Numbered from the stretch's first letter, positions 1 through 13,276 are shown. The stretch is 64,000 nt of DNA from Trissonchulus latispiculum (GCA_030248195.1 JASAND010006958.1:1-64000); one strand, 5' to 3'. Notes: a model not told the origin generated them from the letters alone. A program made the numbers and translations.

Positions 1-775
1 AACTTTTTGAACATCGATTTCTCAAAACTGTAGAAGCAGCCAAACTCTCTTCTTGTGCCATGATATGAGGGACATGGGGGCCGAGCAACTTTTTTGGACT
101 GGGCTCCACACGTCTCAATACTCCAGAAAATCAAGCAAATGTGCTGTGACACGAAATTTCGCAACTTTGTGTTCTCTTTGTATTCTTTGTAGTTTTCTCG
201 GGACTGGAGATACTTCAGCTCAAACCTATCAAAATGCCCCTCAGCAATAGTGAGAATTTTCATCCAACCAAAAATCACACGAATCCCTTTGGTAGTTTTT
301 GAGAAATCGATGTTCAAAACAAAATAATCGCAGTTTTGCCAAAATTATCTTTCCGTCAAATCTCTAGCTTAAAGCAACGAATCCCAGATAGGCATTGATA
401 AAATGTGCAATTGGACCGTGTATCCACTGAGTATAAGGAAGCCAAAATTGTCTGTAAAAGATCTGACTGTTGTTTTGAAAAAACTGATTTCCTGGAATGT
501 GACCATTTTTGACCCCAAAAGTAGTTTTGGCTTATACTGGAGAAACTACTGGAGAAAGCTCCAAGGTTGCAAAAGCAAAAATGTTCATTTTTTTGTCCTC
601 ATTCCAGCCATAACAACCAATCCGTTGTCTCGTCTACCTACTGGGAGCCTGAGGCCAAATACCAAAACTTTCTTATCTTTTGGCCTGAAAATACGGGATT
701 GGCCCCAGTATGTTAAAGAGCTGCACCAAAATAATATATTTTGAAAGTTTCATCTATTTTCATAATTAAGAGTGA
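1..775 (+). repeat. Dispersed ~0.9-kb repeat, copy 1 (cut by window edge)
   Basis: This stretch shares long blocks with three other places in the window (about 3.9-4.9, 19.2-20.2 inverted, and 24.4-25.3 kb). Shared landmarks are 'gaacatcgatttctcaaaac' near the start, 'gagaaatcgatgttcaaaac' about 280 bases later, and 'gttaaagagc.cca' near the end. The copies differ by many substitutions and indels, so the family is old. No transposase or RT frame is visible. The two 'atcgat' blocks are inverted relative to one another, an internal inverted repeat. Class unknown. Confidence 0.7.
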
Positions 776-950
776 AGTCTATGAGGTCAAATTTGCACAA
801 AGCGTTTCCATCACTTTAAGGCGGTGGCTAGGTTTACCGCAGTTATTTTCAAATCGTCATTACATGCTTAGCTCAAATACTTATACAGCAAACGATTGGT
901 TAGATGATCAGGATATCTTGGTAAACTTTATGTAAACAATTCCCACCATA

Positions 951-1650
951 CATTAACACTGGTTTCTTGGGGGGTGTTCAACCCCGACCTCGCGAGGGGT
1001 TTATTCAGAAAATGGTATAGGGTCTAAAATTGCTAATTTTTTAATATTTTTGATAAACAATCAGCAAAAATAACAGTTTTATGACATTTAAAAATGGCAA
1101 AAACATGCTAAAAAGTACAAAAGTCGTTGTGAGCTCTACCCTTTTATCCGTTCCGGACGAGAGGGTCTGGCTTTTTTACTTTTTCGCTGATAAGTATACC
1201 CGAGTTTTGTTAGTCTGGGGGAGTGAGCACTGGAGATTATCACTATTAATTTAAAAAATATACACCATAGGTTAACACGGGAGGGGGGGTCCAAGCCCCC
1301 CCAACCCGGACAAGGTACAAGCCCTATCGCCGTCGGGGACAAAGGGTAACAAAAAATGGAAAAGGGGTAACCAAAAACAGCAGGAAAAAATTCGTTTTTA
1401 CACTAAAATTTCAAAATGTTTCATTTTTTGGGAAAATCGGGCAAAATTTTGAAATTTTTTCCCAAAATTGAATATTTTTGCTTATTTTGACAAAAAATTG
1501 CTAATTTTAATAAAATTAGCGTTAATTTTTCGAAAAATTTAACATATATATTCTTGAGGTACAAGCCCCCCTTAAAATTTTTGTTCAAGGTACAAGCCCC
1601 CTCAAATTTTTTTGGGGACAAGCCCCCCAGGACTCGACCCTATGTTAATG
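951..1650. mobile_element. Short TIR element with TA target site (possible mariner-like MITE)
   Basis: The ends are inverted copies of CATTAACA, flanked on both sides by TA. Near both ends are G/C runs embedded in AT-rich DNA. A degraded relative sits at about 53.99-54.37 kb, sharing the 'gggcttgtccc' and 'ttgtacctt' blocks. No transposase frame is visible. The TA duplication suggests the Tc1/mariner group, but the TIR is short, so the class is tentative. Confidence 0.45.
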
Positions 1651-2817
1651 TATGATATACACTGTAACATTTATGAAATGAAAATGCTGAAACTACCTAT
1701 TTCCTGAGAAGCAGTGTTAATGTGTACGAAACAGGTATACCACGAAACATGATCAAGAAGCACAAAACTCTTTCAAGCAAAAAAATTGAGTTCTTATTCC
1801 TTAGAAAAATCTCGCAAAAATAATGGTAGCTGGGCTGAAACTCGGCCCGTGGCCCGGCCCGCTCCGTGAACATCGGCCAGCGGCCCGGCCAGGCATATAA
1901 ACGCTGGCCGGGTCAGGCCGTGTGCCGTAATGCATTCCCTCACGCTATCCTCTGTTTTCAACCGTGATTTGCATAAAGAAGATCATGAACGATTTTTGAA
2001 CAAAAATTTCAACAGTCAGTGCAAATTGATCAAACTTTGTTCTGGACCATGCGGACCAGTTGACTCTTCCCGAGGATCATTTTTCTTGGTGTCGCCAGGG
2101 CTTAGTTACACTCCGAGAAATTCAGCAAAAAGTGAAACTTTTCAAAATTTCACAGTTTTTCGACACTTCAAATAAGTGAAGATTTTAACCAAGAAAAAGA
2201 CCTTCGCCAATAGTGTGAAAAATACTTCTGTGGAGATGTTTGCGGCTCAATTGTTGCAGTTCTGAGAAATGTTTGTGTAAAACATACTGATCGCAGCTTT
2301 TTTGATCACAACCTTAGCTTGACGAAATTGATCTGTCTCATTGTGTATAATATATTTGCTGGTAGGCATGTCCATACCATTGTAGAAAGTTGTAGCTATG
2401 TGTTGGAGCAATTGCCACAAATCTGGAAATGGGGCCTGATCGAAACATTCCTATTTATCTGTCGGCATGTTAGAGCATTGTTAGGCATAGTTAATTGACT
2501 CTCACACTTACTCGGAAAAATTGAAAGTTTACTAGTCTTCACACAATGGACTCTGGGATCGCATCAGATGTGTCCAGGAACACGGAAGAAGTGTGTTCGA
2601 TAGTTTCAGACATTTTGGCTCACTTCAGCGAAATAACGTTGTGACTTTGGTGGAAGGAATACCAGGGAAGGAAGAATAATACTCAAACAGGAACGCACAT
2701 AATGCACACTTTCAGCATACGTAGGCGGACAAGGATTAGTCTTGTTTTCATAGTCTTAGATTTGCCTGAGTAATTTGAAATATGATAAATAGGAAGAAGA
2801 AGATTTTAGCCTAAGGT
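1651..2817. other. Intergenic, no supported gene
   Basis: The only notable feature is a GC-rich patch at about 1838-1922 made of repeated 'ggcccggcc'-like blocks. A similar patch lies at 30.24-30.39 kb. Both resemble the GC-rich subterminal parts of the hAT-like MITEs in this window, but no second end was found, so I read them as solo fragments. Confidence 0.35.
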
Positions 2818-2825
2818 GGTGGTAT

Positions 2826-3915
2826 CAGAGTTGGACATGGACACATTTTTCTTGACCGCGACCGCCCCGCGACCGCCCAGCGACCGCAACTGTCGTGACC
2901 GCGACCGCCCGCGTCCGCGACCGCGGACTGTACACTAAATCTGTGACCGCAAAATTTTGAATTATTAACCTTCATTTCTTTGGAAAAAAATTACTTTTTG
3001 CATATTGTAACGTATTTTCAATGCTTTTACGGTCACCTTGCTCTAGTTTTATGCTGGTGCAGCTCAGACACACATTTTTTGACAGCACAAGCGAAAATTA
3101 GGAACAATTTGATTTCGTTGCTGCATTTGGCTTGTGCGAAAGTAGAATGCTGTGTGCAGGGCAAGGCGTATTTTCTTTCAGTTTACGGTTGAGGCTACCA
3201 ACTAACCGGCTGTAAACGAACGGCAGCATGCTATTAACACTGTTTAAAGCGTTGGTTTCATCCGAGTATTTTTAGCCAATAATAATCAGCTAATCATATT
3301 TTGAATTTCCATCTCATTGAAATTTTGAGAATAATATATTTTTGTGTTACTTAACAATAGAAGGTTTAGCCAAAGCAAAAACTTTATATTTTAGCTTCGT
3401 CTAATGTTTCTATTCAGATTCCTGCTTTTTGATTATGAGTACATAATGTTCATGTCAACTGCCACTTGAACAGAATGGTGCAAATTCCAGAAAAGATTTG
3501 ATTGTGGTCACAGATTGCATAAACTTGAAGATTTCAAACATTTTGTGGTTTCCTGATAGCTCATTGAAACGAGCAGAAACCCATAAAATCAAATTTGCAA
3601 AATTGAAGTTAGGCAAATAAAGGATAAACAAATTGAAAACCCGAAACTACAGTAAGGACTGACAGTTTATGCTGCCTGTTCAAGCGTCCAAAAGTTTTAG
3701 CAAAATTGCAAAATTCAGCAAAATGTGAAGCTGATTATTCGTTCAACGAAGAGAAAAACTTGAAAAAATTTGGTATTTGTACTGCAAATTGGCCAAATTT
3801 ACCACGATTTGATAGAAATTTGCGGTCATTGCGGTCAAAACATTTTGACAACGACCGCGACCGCCCGCGGGTACCCGCGGGTACCCGCGAGTACCCGCGA
3901 CCGCGTCCAACTCTG
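2826..3915. mobile_element. Non-autonomous hAT-like element A
   Basis: The ends are inverted copies of CAGAGTTGGAC, and the flanks carry the same 8-bp word GGTGGTAT (2818-2825 and 3916-3923), the hallmark of hAT insertion. Both subterminal regions are rich in 'gaccgcgaccgc' repeats that stand out from the AT-rich interior. No transposase frame is present. The right flank continues directly into copy 2 of the dispersed repeat, and the left flank matches the equivalent edge of other copies, so this element is nested in that older repeat. Confidence 0.8.
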
Positions 3916-4860
3916 GGTGGTATCCTTTTGTGCAGTGCTTTAGTGGTGATTTTTGAAACGCTGTAACTTTCGCAGTTTTGGAGTTGGAAAGAGCTTTATA
4001 CATCGTTTTAAAGCTTATTATCTGAACATTCACATGAACTTACGAAACTGGCAAAATTAGCAAAAAATAGCAGAAATTTTCTGACATGCTGGCATCTAAC
4101 AGGATGAATATAGACAAAACATTTTTGAACATCGATTTCTCAAAACTGAAGAAACGGCCAAAAGTTCTTTTTGTGCCACTACATGAAAAACATATGGGCC
4201 GAGGGACGTTTCTTAGATTTGGTTCAGCAGGTCTTTACGTCAAGAAAATCGACCAAATGCTCGGTAACACGAAATTTCGCAACTTCGCATTGAGTTTACT
4301 TACTACACGCTACGTTTTAGCCGAAACCAAGAAAAACAACCCTCCGCAGAGGTACGAATTTCAATTCCGCCAAACATCTCCGGAATTCGTCGAGCAGTTT
4401 TTGAGAAATCGATGTTCGAAACAAAATAATCGCAGTATTGCCAAAATGGTTTTTCGGCCAAATCTCTAAAGCAATAAAGTCCGGCTAATAGGCAATCATA
4501 AAATGGGCATTTGGACGCTGCATCGATTGAATATAAATAAGCCAACTTTCTCCTTAACATGTGGCAGTAATTTCGAAAAAACTGATTTCGTCGAAAATGG
4601 CCATTTTTGACCCCCTGAAAACAGTTTTTTGCTTATACTGACTTAACCACTGGAGAAAGCTCAAAGGTTGTAAAAGCAAAAATGTTCATTTTCGTGCCCT
4701 CTTTCCAGTCATAACATCCAATCTCGTGTCTTGTCTACCTACTGGGAGCCTAAGGCCAAAACCAGAACTTTCTTATATTTTGGTCTAAAAATACGGGACT
4801 GATCCCAGAATGTTAAGGAGCACGAAAACAGGTTATCTCCTAAGTTTTAGCTATTTTCGT
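3916..4860 (+). repeat. Dispersed ~0.9-kb repeat, copy 2
   Basis: Begins with 'ggtatccttttgtgcagtgc', matching 'ggtatcctttggtactgcgc' at about 24.44 kb. It carries the two facing 'atcgat' blocks at about 4126 and 4406, and ends near 'gttaaggagcac' at 4833. Scattered short open frames inside it are not conserved between copies and are not genes. Confidence 0.72.
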
Positions 4861-5322
4861 AAAGGATTAAAGCCGTATGTGTCAAAAATACCCGAAAGGA
4901 AACCAGCACCTTAACAGAAAGATTTAAACCATCTCAAAGTTTTTTAAAGCTGCAGGATGTCAGCAAAAATATACAAGTATAAACAAATAAAATACTATTA
5001 TTCACGCAGATAATGTTGTTTCACATTGGCACATGTTTCTGTACCAAACATACGATTTCTTTCTATTTGTCTCTAGATCTAGTCGCTGAAATGCTATACT
5101 AGCAAGGGCAATTGCACTGTATAATCCATATGTGTCTTGTCAACGTGGGTATTGAAATCTGAGATCTAAAGTTTTACAAAATTACTTATTACGTTTTCTC
5201 TGCATGTTGATACAATTATAATGGTCAAATATTTTAAAATGAAAGAACTAGTCCACAATTCGATAAATAAACCTGTTCTGAGCATCGTCGTAGAGAGGAA
5301 GTTCTTTTCCACCGGTTTGCCA

Positions 5323-8300
5323 TTAATAACCATATTTACTCATAATGTCAGATTTGTTTCCTTTCCACAGCTGTAACTCTCTTTGGAGAAGCAGTTTCGT
5401 TCTATTGTCCATTGCTTTCGGTGCGGAATCCAGCTTAGTTCCATTGGAATCAAACAAAATAATTCCCAGATAGTAACCAGCAGCAAACGTCTTATCCCTA
5501 AGAACGCCGTTAATAAGCAAAGGATCATAATCAGGCGAGTCAGAGAATGTTGTGTATATAGACTGAAGAACTTGTGAGTGTGTTGCTGCTATCGAAGAAG
5601 AAGATGTTGGCAATATAGTACTAGCTCCGTTTGATTGTCTATTACTACCATTAAGTGTCATTGGCTCGGTTGTTCTTTCTGGATTTATAGATGTAAGCAA
5701 CGTTGATTTTGTACTCCCGTATCCTGCCGTTGACTTTTTTGTTGATACTGCTATTAATGGTTGTGAATCCGGGTTAGCTTTCACTTGTTTTAGTGAAACG
5801 GACATTGATTTTACAGAGGCTGAATGCGTTGCGAATGTTGACTTTATGTAAGTTGATGAAAACTCAGTAGTCGAGTAAGTGTCTGTTGATATTGGCGTGA
5901 TCATTTTTGCCACCGTGAATGTAGTTATTTCTATAGTTAGCAAGACGTTGGCGTCTGTTGCAGTGAAAGTACTTGTGGCAGTTTCTAAGACTGTTGACGT
6001 AACTGCAGTAGACGGCAATGTTGTTACCCCGTTTAAAGAAACTTGCTCTTCGCCCGTAGCGACTGGGATGGTCGTGGAAACCACTGACGGATACGTTGGC
6101 GTCGGTTTGTTTGATGTAGACGTGGAAAGAGTTACGGTTTCAATTTGAATACGGGTCGTACTTACCATTGATAGTGGTGATGTTGAAGCAGTTGTTGTTG
6201 AAAACACTTGAGCGGAAGTATCTGGTTCTAGAGAGAATGCACTAGCTGTAGGCACAATCGACGTTTTTGCTGTTGTGGTGAAATTGGCAATTGTTGACAT
6301 AATCGCAGTTTTCGCAGTCGCAGATACAGTGAACGTGGGTGTCATTTTGTTGAAGACGGAAAGGATAGATGTGGAAGCGCCGATTTGCGCTGATGCTGCG
6401 CTCAGTAGTGAAACTGGTGATACCGAAGGAACAGTCGTCGTGGAGGGATCGTTTTCTGTCAGAGCAGTTGCTATAATTCCTGATGTAATCTCTATAGTAG
6501 TAGCGACTGTTGTTGACGTTGTCATGGTAAGAACTGATTCTGACGTCGATAGTACACTTGTTGTGGTTTGTATTTGATTGGACGATGATGTCGGAACAGA
6601 TGACGATGATGTTGAAAGTGGTGCGGTTGAAGTTGAGGGAGTTGTTGTTGTTGAGGTTGAGGAAGATGTTGAACTCGAGGTTAAGGCAGGTGTTGTAGTG
6701 GAAACAAAGGGGGAAGTTGTAGCTGAGTTTGTGACAGCTGCTATATTTAAGGTCACGGAGGATGTTGTTATTGAAGTTGGGGAAGATGTTGCAGTTGAGG
6801 TTGAGGAGGATGCTGAAGTTGACGTTGATGAAGATGTTGTAGGTGACATTGAGGAAGAGGTTGAACTCGAGGTTAAGGCTGATGTTGCAGCTGAAGTTGA
6901 GGGAGACGTTGTAGTTGAGGTTTGGGAAGATGTTGAAGCTGATGCAGATGTAGCTGAGGTAGAGAAAAACGCTGTCGTTGATGTTGACGATGATGCAGTT
7001 GAGGTTGAGTCAGCTGTTGCCGTCGACGTTGAGGAAGATGTTGTAGTTGAGAACCCCAAAGCAGTTGTAACCGAGGTTAAAGATGATGTGGCAACTGAGG
7101 TTGAGAAAGATGTGGTCATATATGTTGAGGAAGATGTAGCAGTTATGGTTGAGGAAGTTGTTGTAGTCGAAGTTGAAGAAGATGTTACAGTTGATATTGT
7201 TGTAGTCGATATTGAAGGGGATGTTGTAGTCGAAGTTGAGGAGGATGTTGTAGTCGACGTCGAGGACGAAGTTGTAATTAAGTTTGAAGTTGATGTTGTA
7301 GTTGACAATGCTGACGTAGAGGTTGAGGATGATGTGGCAATTGACGTTGGTGGAGATGTGGTCGTCGATGTTGACGAATATGTAGGAGTCATAATTGAGG
7401 AAGTTTTTGTCGTTGAGGTGGTGGAAGTTGTTTTAACTGAGGTTGAGGAAGACATTGTAGTCGACGTTGAGGAAGAAGTTGTAGTCGAAGTTGATGGGGA
7501 TGTTGTCGTCGAAGTTGATAAGGATGTTGCAGTTGATGTTGATGTAGATGCTGTAGTCGATGTTGAGGAGGAACCTGTAGTCGAAGTTGACGAAGAAGTT
7601 GTCGTCGAAGTTGATGAGGACGTTTCAGTAGATGTTGATGAAGATTTTGTAGTCGACGTTGAGGAAGAAGCTGTAGTCGAAGTTGATGAAGATGTTGTAG
7701 TCGACGTTGATGAAGAAGTTGTAGTCGAAGTTGATGAAGATGTTGTAGTCGAAGTTGATGGGGATGTTGTAGTCGAAGTTGATGGGGATGTTGTAGTCGA
7801 AGTCGACGAGGATGTTGTAGTCGACGTTAAGGAAGAAGTTGTAGTCGAAGTTGATGAGGATGTTGTCGTCGACGTTGAGAAAGAAGCTGTAGTCGAAGTT
7901 GATGAGGATGTTGTAGTCGACGTTGAGGAAGAAGCTGTAGTCGAAGTTGATGAGGATGTTGTAGTCGACGTTGAGGAAGAAGCTGTAGTCGAAGTTGATG
8001 AGGATGTTGTAGTCGACGTTAAGGAAGAAGTTGTAGTTGAAGTTGATGAGGATGTTGTAGTCCACGTTGAGGAAGAAGTTGTAGTCGAAGTTGATGAGGA
8101 TGTTGTCGTCGACGTTGAGAAAGAAGTTGTAGTCGAAGTTGATGAGGATGTTGAAGTCGAAGTTGATGGTGATGTTGTAGTCGATGTTGATGAGGATGTT
8201 GTAGTCGAAGTCAATGAGGATGTTGTAGTCGACGTTGAGGAAGAAGCTGTAGTCGAAGTTGATGAGGATGCTGTAGTCGACGTTGAGGAAGAAGTTGTAG

Positions 8301-8864
8301 TCGAAGTTGATGAGGATGTTGTCGTCGACGTTGAGAAAGAAGTTGTAGTCGAAGTTGATGGGGATGTTGTAGTCGATGTTGATGAGGATGTTGTAGTAGA
8401 AGTCAATGAGGATGTTGTAGTCGACGTTGAGGAAGACGTTGTAGTAGAAGTTGATGAGGATGTTCTAGTCGACGTTGAGGAAGAAGTTGTAGTCGAAGAA
8501 GATGAGGATGTTGTAGTCGACGTTGAGGAAGACGTTGTAGTAGAAGTTGATGAGGATGTTCTAGTCGATGTTGAGGTGGAAGTTGTAGTCGATGTTGATG
8601 AGGATGTTGTAGTCGAAGTCGATGAGGATGTTGTAGTCGACGTTGAGGAAGAAGTTGTAGTCGAAGTTGATGGGGATGTTGTAGTCGATGTTGATGAGGA
8701 TGTTGTAGTCGATGTTGAGGTGGAAGTTGTAGTCGAAGTTGATGTGGACGTTGTAGTCGATGTTGATGAGGATGTTGTAGTCGAAGTTGATGTGGATGTT
8801 GTAGTGTAGGGGAAAACTGGATCAGGGTGAATTCTTATAGGTGTCATTGGTTCTTCTATACCAT
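5323..8864 (-). CDS. Gene 1 exon 5: giant Ser/Thr-repeat mucin-like exon and C-terminus
   Basis: The exon follows a good acceptor (gtttag at about 8870-8865). It opens with DGIEEPMTPIRIHPDPVFPY, nearly the same as the matching exon of gene 2, then runs about 1000 residues made almost only of Ser and Thr. The first ~560 residues are near-perfect 8-residue repeats of the TTTSSSTS type; the repeats then decay and Val, Ala and Ile increase. The last ~90 residues are non-repetitive and end at a stop at 5323-5325. Such tracts are normally heavily O-glycosylated, extended and hydrated. There is no membrane anchor or GPI-like tail. A weak donor (ATGA/GTAAAT, about 5340) could extend the gene, so the last-exon status is likely rather than certain. 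Confidence 0.75.
7140..8808 (-). repeat. 24-bp coding minisatellite (48-bp higher-order) in exon 5
   Basis: On the plus strand the units alternate between 'gttgatgaggatgttgtagt' and 'gttgaggaagaagttgtagt' types, each 24 bp and each encoding eight residues in the minus-strand frame. Differences between units are mostly at synonymous or Ser/Thr/Pro/Leu/Ala-exchanging positions, so the frame is being kept. The opposite strand is also open over 743 codons as a by-product of the codon pattern. Gene 2 lacks this expansion. Confidence 0.85.
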
Positions 8865-10133
8865 CTAAACTTTTAGGAGTCCATCAGACAATTTGGATTC
8901 AATCAATATGAAGGAAAAAGTTTTCAACGTAAGCAATCTTTCAACATCAGTTATAGTAATAACTTGTAAGAGTGTACACATATAAACGCCGATTGAACTA
9001 TTATGTGGGCAAAACTCATGAATTGCAAGCCATTTTACACAGAATGACAGTATTGTTGTTTTTGCATGGTTTGGCAGTTGTATTTCGAGTTTGACTTAAT
9101 TAGTTAAGAAACTTACCATATGCATACTTATATTTTTGATAATTAATTTTATAACTTAGATCTTTCAAGCTGAACCCTTAGACTGGATAACAAATATTGT
9201 GATTGTTTTTAAACAAATTTTTGAGAAGAATTTTCTCTTGCCTAGAGCAGGGTTGCTACTAACCACGTCTATATGTCTGAATAAAATAGAGATATTCTAT
9301 AAAATAACTTGCTAATAATTAGCACACACTTCTAAAAACCTATTTGCTTGTATCAGTATGTTTTATGCTCGATTACATGATAGGTTTATGATTTCATTCC
9401 GTCTGCGCACGTGTACAAGGTTTAACTGTTGAGTTAGGAGAAATTTGGGTTGCGCGGTTCCAACGTTAACATAATTTCAGGTCAAAAATGGGTGAAATAA
9501 TGGGTTTATCAGAAGTTATACACCGCCTACATATTGGGAATCCATGGACTGCGCAAACATTTAACAGGATTATTCACTGCATTATGAACATTCCACGGGG
9601 ACTCATTTTAAGATTAAATTCTTAGGAACATACTAATTATTGAAACTTCCTTGTGTTGTACAAGGGAATAACGAAGCTAAAGCTGTCAGCTGAATGTAGT
9701 TAGTTGCTGGAATTTTATTGAAAACAGCATTCTGCCTATCTGGCGGCCCTAGAATTTGTCTGCTTTCTCCGGGACTTGCCTATGTAGGACCTGGAAACGG
9801 AATCATTATTCTAGAAAATGGTATTGTAGTGCTGGATATGTCCTAGACCTAAAGGTTAGTGAGTAGGAAGACATGGAAATTAGGTTTAGATGTAATCTAT
9901 ATCATCGTGTTACCAATTTAATGCGACTTGTCAAAAAGAAGGCACTCTAAAATTGGTAAATCTATACAGATTTAATAAACAATAAAAATTATAAGTAGGT
10001 TTTTAAGCTTTATGCAGAAATAAAGTGAATTCTATACAGTTGCTACACACAGTGTAGCTTAGTTAGTATGATAGACGCATAACATTTTTTACACGCATTT
10101 TACCAGCCCACTACTATTCTACTGGAAAACTTA

Positions 10134-10761
10134 GGGCCTTTTCGCAAATGGGTAGAGCAGAGTACAGTAGAGTTAAAATTAACTCATTTAACCCTTTTCA
10201 TGAACGCACAGAGTTGAATTTAACTTTGCCTGCTTTTAAATTTTAACCCTGCAGGGTTAAAAATCAAAGAGTTAAAAGGATTAAAACTGGCAGAGTTAAA
10301 ATTAACACTCTGTATTCGTGAAAGGAGTTTAAAGAGTTAAAACTGGGAGAGATAAAATTAACTCTGCATACGTGAAAAAGTTAATTTTGCTTTACGTAAT
10401 GCCCAACTTTTCACCATTTGAGAACTTTAGAAAAACTTCCCAACGTTTAGAAGATTTTAAATAAAATAAGACAGCAAAAGAAGATATTTACTCATTTCAT
10501 TAATAGACATTTATTACATCTTCAATTTAGCGTCATCCGAAGTTAGGGCAATCCCTCTGTCTAACTGGCAGTTTTTAACCGATTTTGCTTAAATATAGCA
10601 CGGATGCATTTCAACAAATTATTGACAAATCTGCAGCAAAAGTTTCAAGTTTGAGCTTTCTAGGGGTTACTGTAACAACATGGGTAAAACTACAATTCAA
10701 GAGGTACAACAATACTTCAAGAACAACCAACTAAAGAGTTTTCAGGATTAACATGAAACGT

Positions 10762-10842
<81 letters not shown>

Positions 10843-12071
10843 ATATATATATATATGCAGGAATTTTCAGAGTTCGCTGAAAACGAATCTGAAGACAGTA
10901 TTTTGGTCCCGGTTGTCGTTGTTTCTATTGCCAGCTTAACAACAAAGTGCTAATGAATAGGAATACGAATGAATCGTTTGCTGAGACCACGACAGAGCCA
11001 AAAACCCTCAGTACATATGTTCCACAAAATCGGCTTCTCTTGGTCCTCTTAAAAACATGGACGATTTTGGCCAATTTCAACTAAACTAGGCGCAGCAAAA
11101 TTAAATAGACATATGTTTGTTTATTAAAATTCAATAGAAATTTCAAATTTGAATTGAAATGGTTACCCTTAAAATCAAGTTGGGGTAACAATTGATCCTG
11201 GACATATTTCTCATACATAATGGATGTCCTTTCAAAAGACCTAAAGGTTCAAATTTTTTTAAAGTTTACAGTAATTTTTATGGTGAAATTAGCCCTTTAA
11301 TTAATCTTCTTATGGAAGAACAGTTAGACTTCGATTGGTTGTAGTGTTCCGCTGATTCGGCTTTTCATGTGGCCAGCAGCTCTCATACATACTTCAAATT
11401 GGCATTCATAAAGTGTTGTCAAATAACTGTGAAAAAATAATTGAGTTTATTATTGATTTATAATTATAATAAATTTAATTTAATTAACTTAATTCAATTA
11501 TTATTTCTAATAATGCAGCATGTTTAAAACATTAGTTGTTCCCTCTATTTTTATTTTATTAAGTAGCCTATTTCGTTGCTTTAGTGTAAACAATTTGACA
11601 GAATATTGGCAAATGCTTAAGTAATTTTGAAACATTGTGAACCATCCAATGAAGTTATGTGTTGCGCTTTCATTGGTTGGATTAACTTCTCATATTTAAA
11701 GCTTTATTAACGCGCGCAAAATATGGCATTAACAATGCAAAAGCATAGAATATTTTTATCTCGTTTAACCCGCGTGCTGAGACGCGGGTTAAAATTCAAT
11801 GTAAAATATCGTGAGCGAGTTAAAAGAGTTAAATTCAACCCATTCATGAAAAAGGTAGAGTTAAATTTAGCTCTGCAGCTTTTTAACTCTACGTGTCATT
11901 CACAAAAAGGGTAGAGTTAAAAGAGTTAACTTTATACTCTTTTCGCGAACAACCGAAGGGTTAAAAATTTTAACTCTGCTCAACTCGGCGAGTTAAATTT
12001 AATTCTTTTAATCCATTCGCGAAAAGGATCGAATTAATTTTAATTTGTTTAACCCATTTGTGAAAAGGCCC
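10134..12071. mobile_element. PIF/Harbinger-like MITE 1 inside gene 1 intron 4
   Basis: The two ends are inverted copies of GGGCCTTTTCxCAAATGGGT, and each end is flanked by TTA (10131-10133 and 12072-12074), a three-base target duplication typical of PIF/Harbinger. Within about 300 bases of each end there are many copies of gagttaaa/attaactc words in both directions, a common layout of transposase-binding subterminal repeats. No transposase frame was found. The interior holds a long TA microsatellite. It lies in the intron between gene 1 exons 4 and 5 and accounts for much of that intron's extra length relative to gene 2. Confidence 0.75.
10764..10856. repeat. (TA)n microsatellite
   Basis: About 93 bases of almost uninterrupted alternating T and A, with two 'tgta' interruptions near the right end. 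An open frame reading Ile-Tyr repeats across it is an artefact of the repeat. Confidence 0.95.
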
Positions 12072-13276
12072 TTAGAGAGGCTGGCGCATATAGGCGCGTA
12101 TATAGTATACTGGCGTGTACTTACACTGTATTAGCCTGTACTTGCACCTAACCTTATTGCAATAGGAAGAAAACGTACTTAGCTCTCAGAGTGGTGCCCT
12201 TCTACAATTTTGTAAATAAGTTCAGATAATAGGAATGTTGCCACTGCCACTAAGACAAGACTATACGACAGATGACCATTGCAGCTTGAGTGTCATTACA
12301 AACGAACGTATTGCGCGCATTTAGCTCACATACTCGAGAAAAGTTTAGTCACTAACAATTTGAGTTAGAAACAAAAAATCGAAGGATATATATACAAACT
12401 GTTCCCAATGGAAACGGATGCAGCGCGATAGGAGCCAGAGACCGATTATAACATCGCAACAGTGGTATGATCTTACTACTAATGCAAGTCACTACTACTC
12501 ACTTTATCACTCACAGGTCTTTCTACGGTAAGTCGACTTGTTGTTGCACCGGGATAGCAGGACCGCAATGTGCAGCACTAAGCCTCGGTTTCTAACAACA
12601 TCTCGTCTCTGGGTAGTATGCTTAGACTGATTGTTTACTATTTCCTATAGTTATTAGACTGAAACTTTCTCAACGTCGGGTCGGCACTGGACGAAATTTA
12701 TCAATAATCCACATATCCTGTGCCTTGGTACTCCTTATGTATTTTGTAGCAATTGATTGTCTCATTTTCCTCAAACCGCATCCTCCTAAGGGCATTGTAC
12801 GCTCAACACAAGAATTGATGGATTTGACCATTTTGGTACTGAGACAGCTTTGAGACGATCAGCAGCCGGAACCGAAGACCTAAGCCCTATGCGATATGCC
12901 ACTGTACAGGATTTTAAAATACATTTCAGCTAAACGCGTCTACACCTTCCAAATACTAGAACACAAAATTGCGGATTTTCCAAGCGTGCTCATGCCCCCT
13001 CCCTTAAACGATCTACTTGTGAGATGATAAGGTTCTGTCCATAACACTCCATAGTCTTGTTGCACGCATCTTATAGCTTTAAACTATGCCAAACTTGTCG
13101 AGTTCCGTTCAGTTCCCCAACCCTCGAAGGGGTATGTGGGCAGCCATGAAGATTTTACACGTACTCATATCACTTCTTACCCCTATAAGCAACACGTTCA
13201 CAGCCTTCGGTTTACCGATTATTTCTCTTTAAGAGAAAATTCCTTAACATCTCAATTTAGTAGTAATTTCACTTAC

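Noticed and set aside
6578..8809. 743-codon plus-strand frame, Val/Glu/Asp-rich
   Set aside because: Exact antisense of the Ser/Thr repeat exon; its openness follows from the 24-bp repeat. The minus strand has splice signals and a paralogue.
10753..10953. Ile/Tyr-rich open frame
   Set aside because: Translation of a (TA)n microsatellite inside a MITE.
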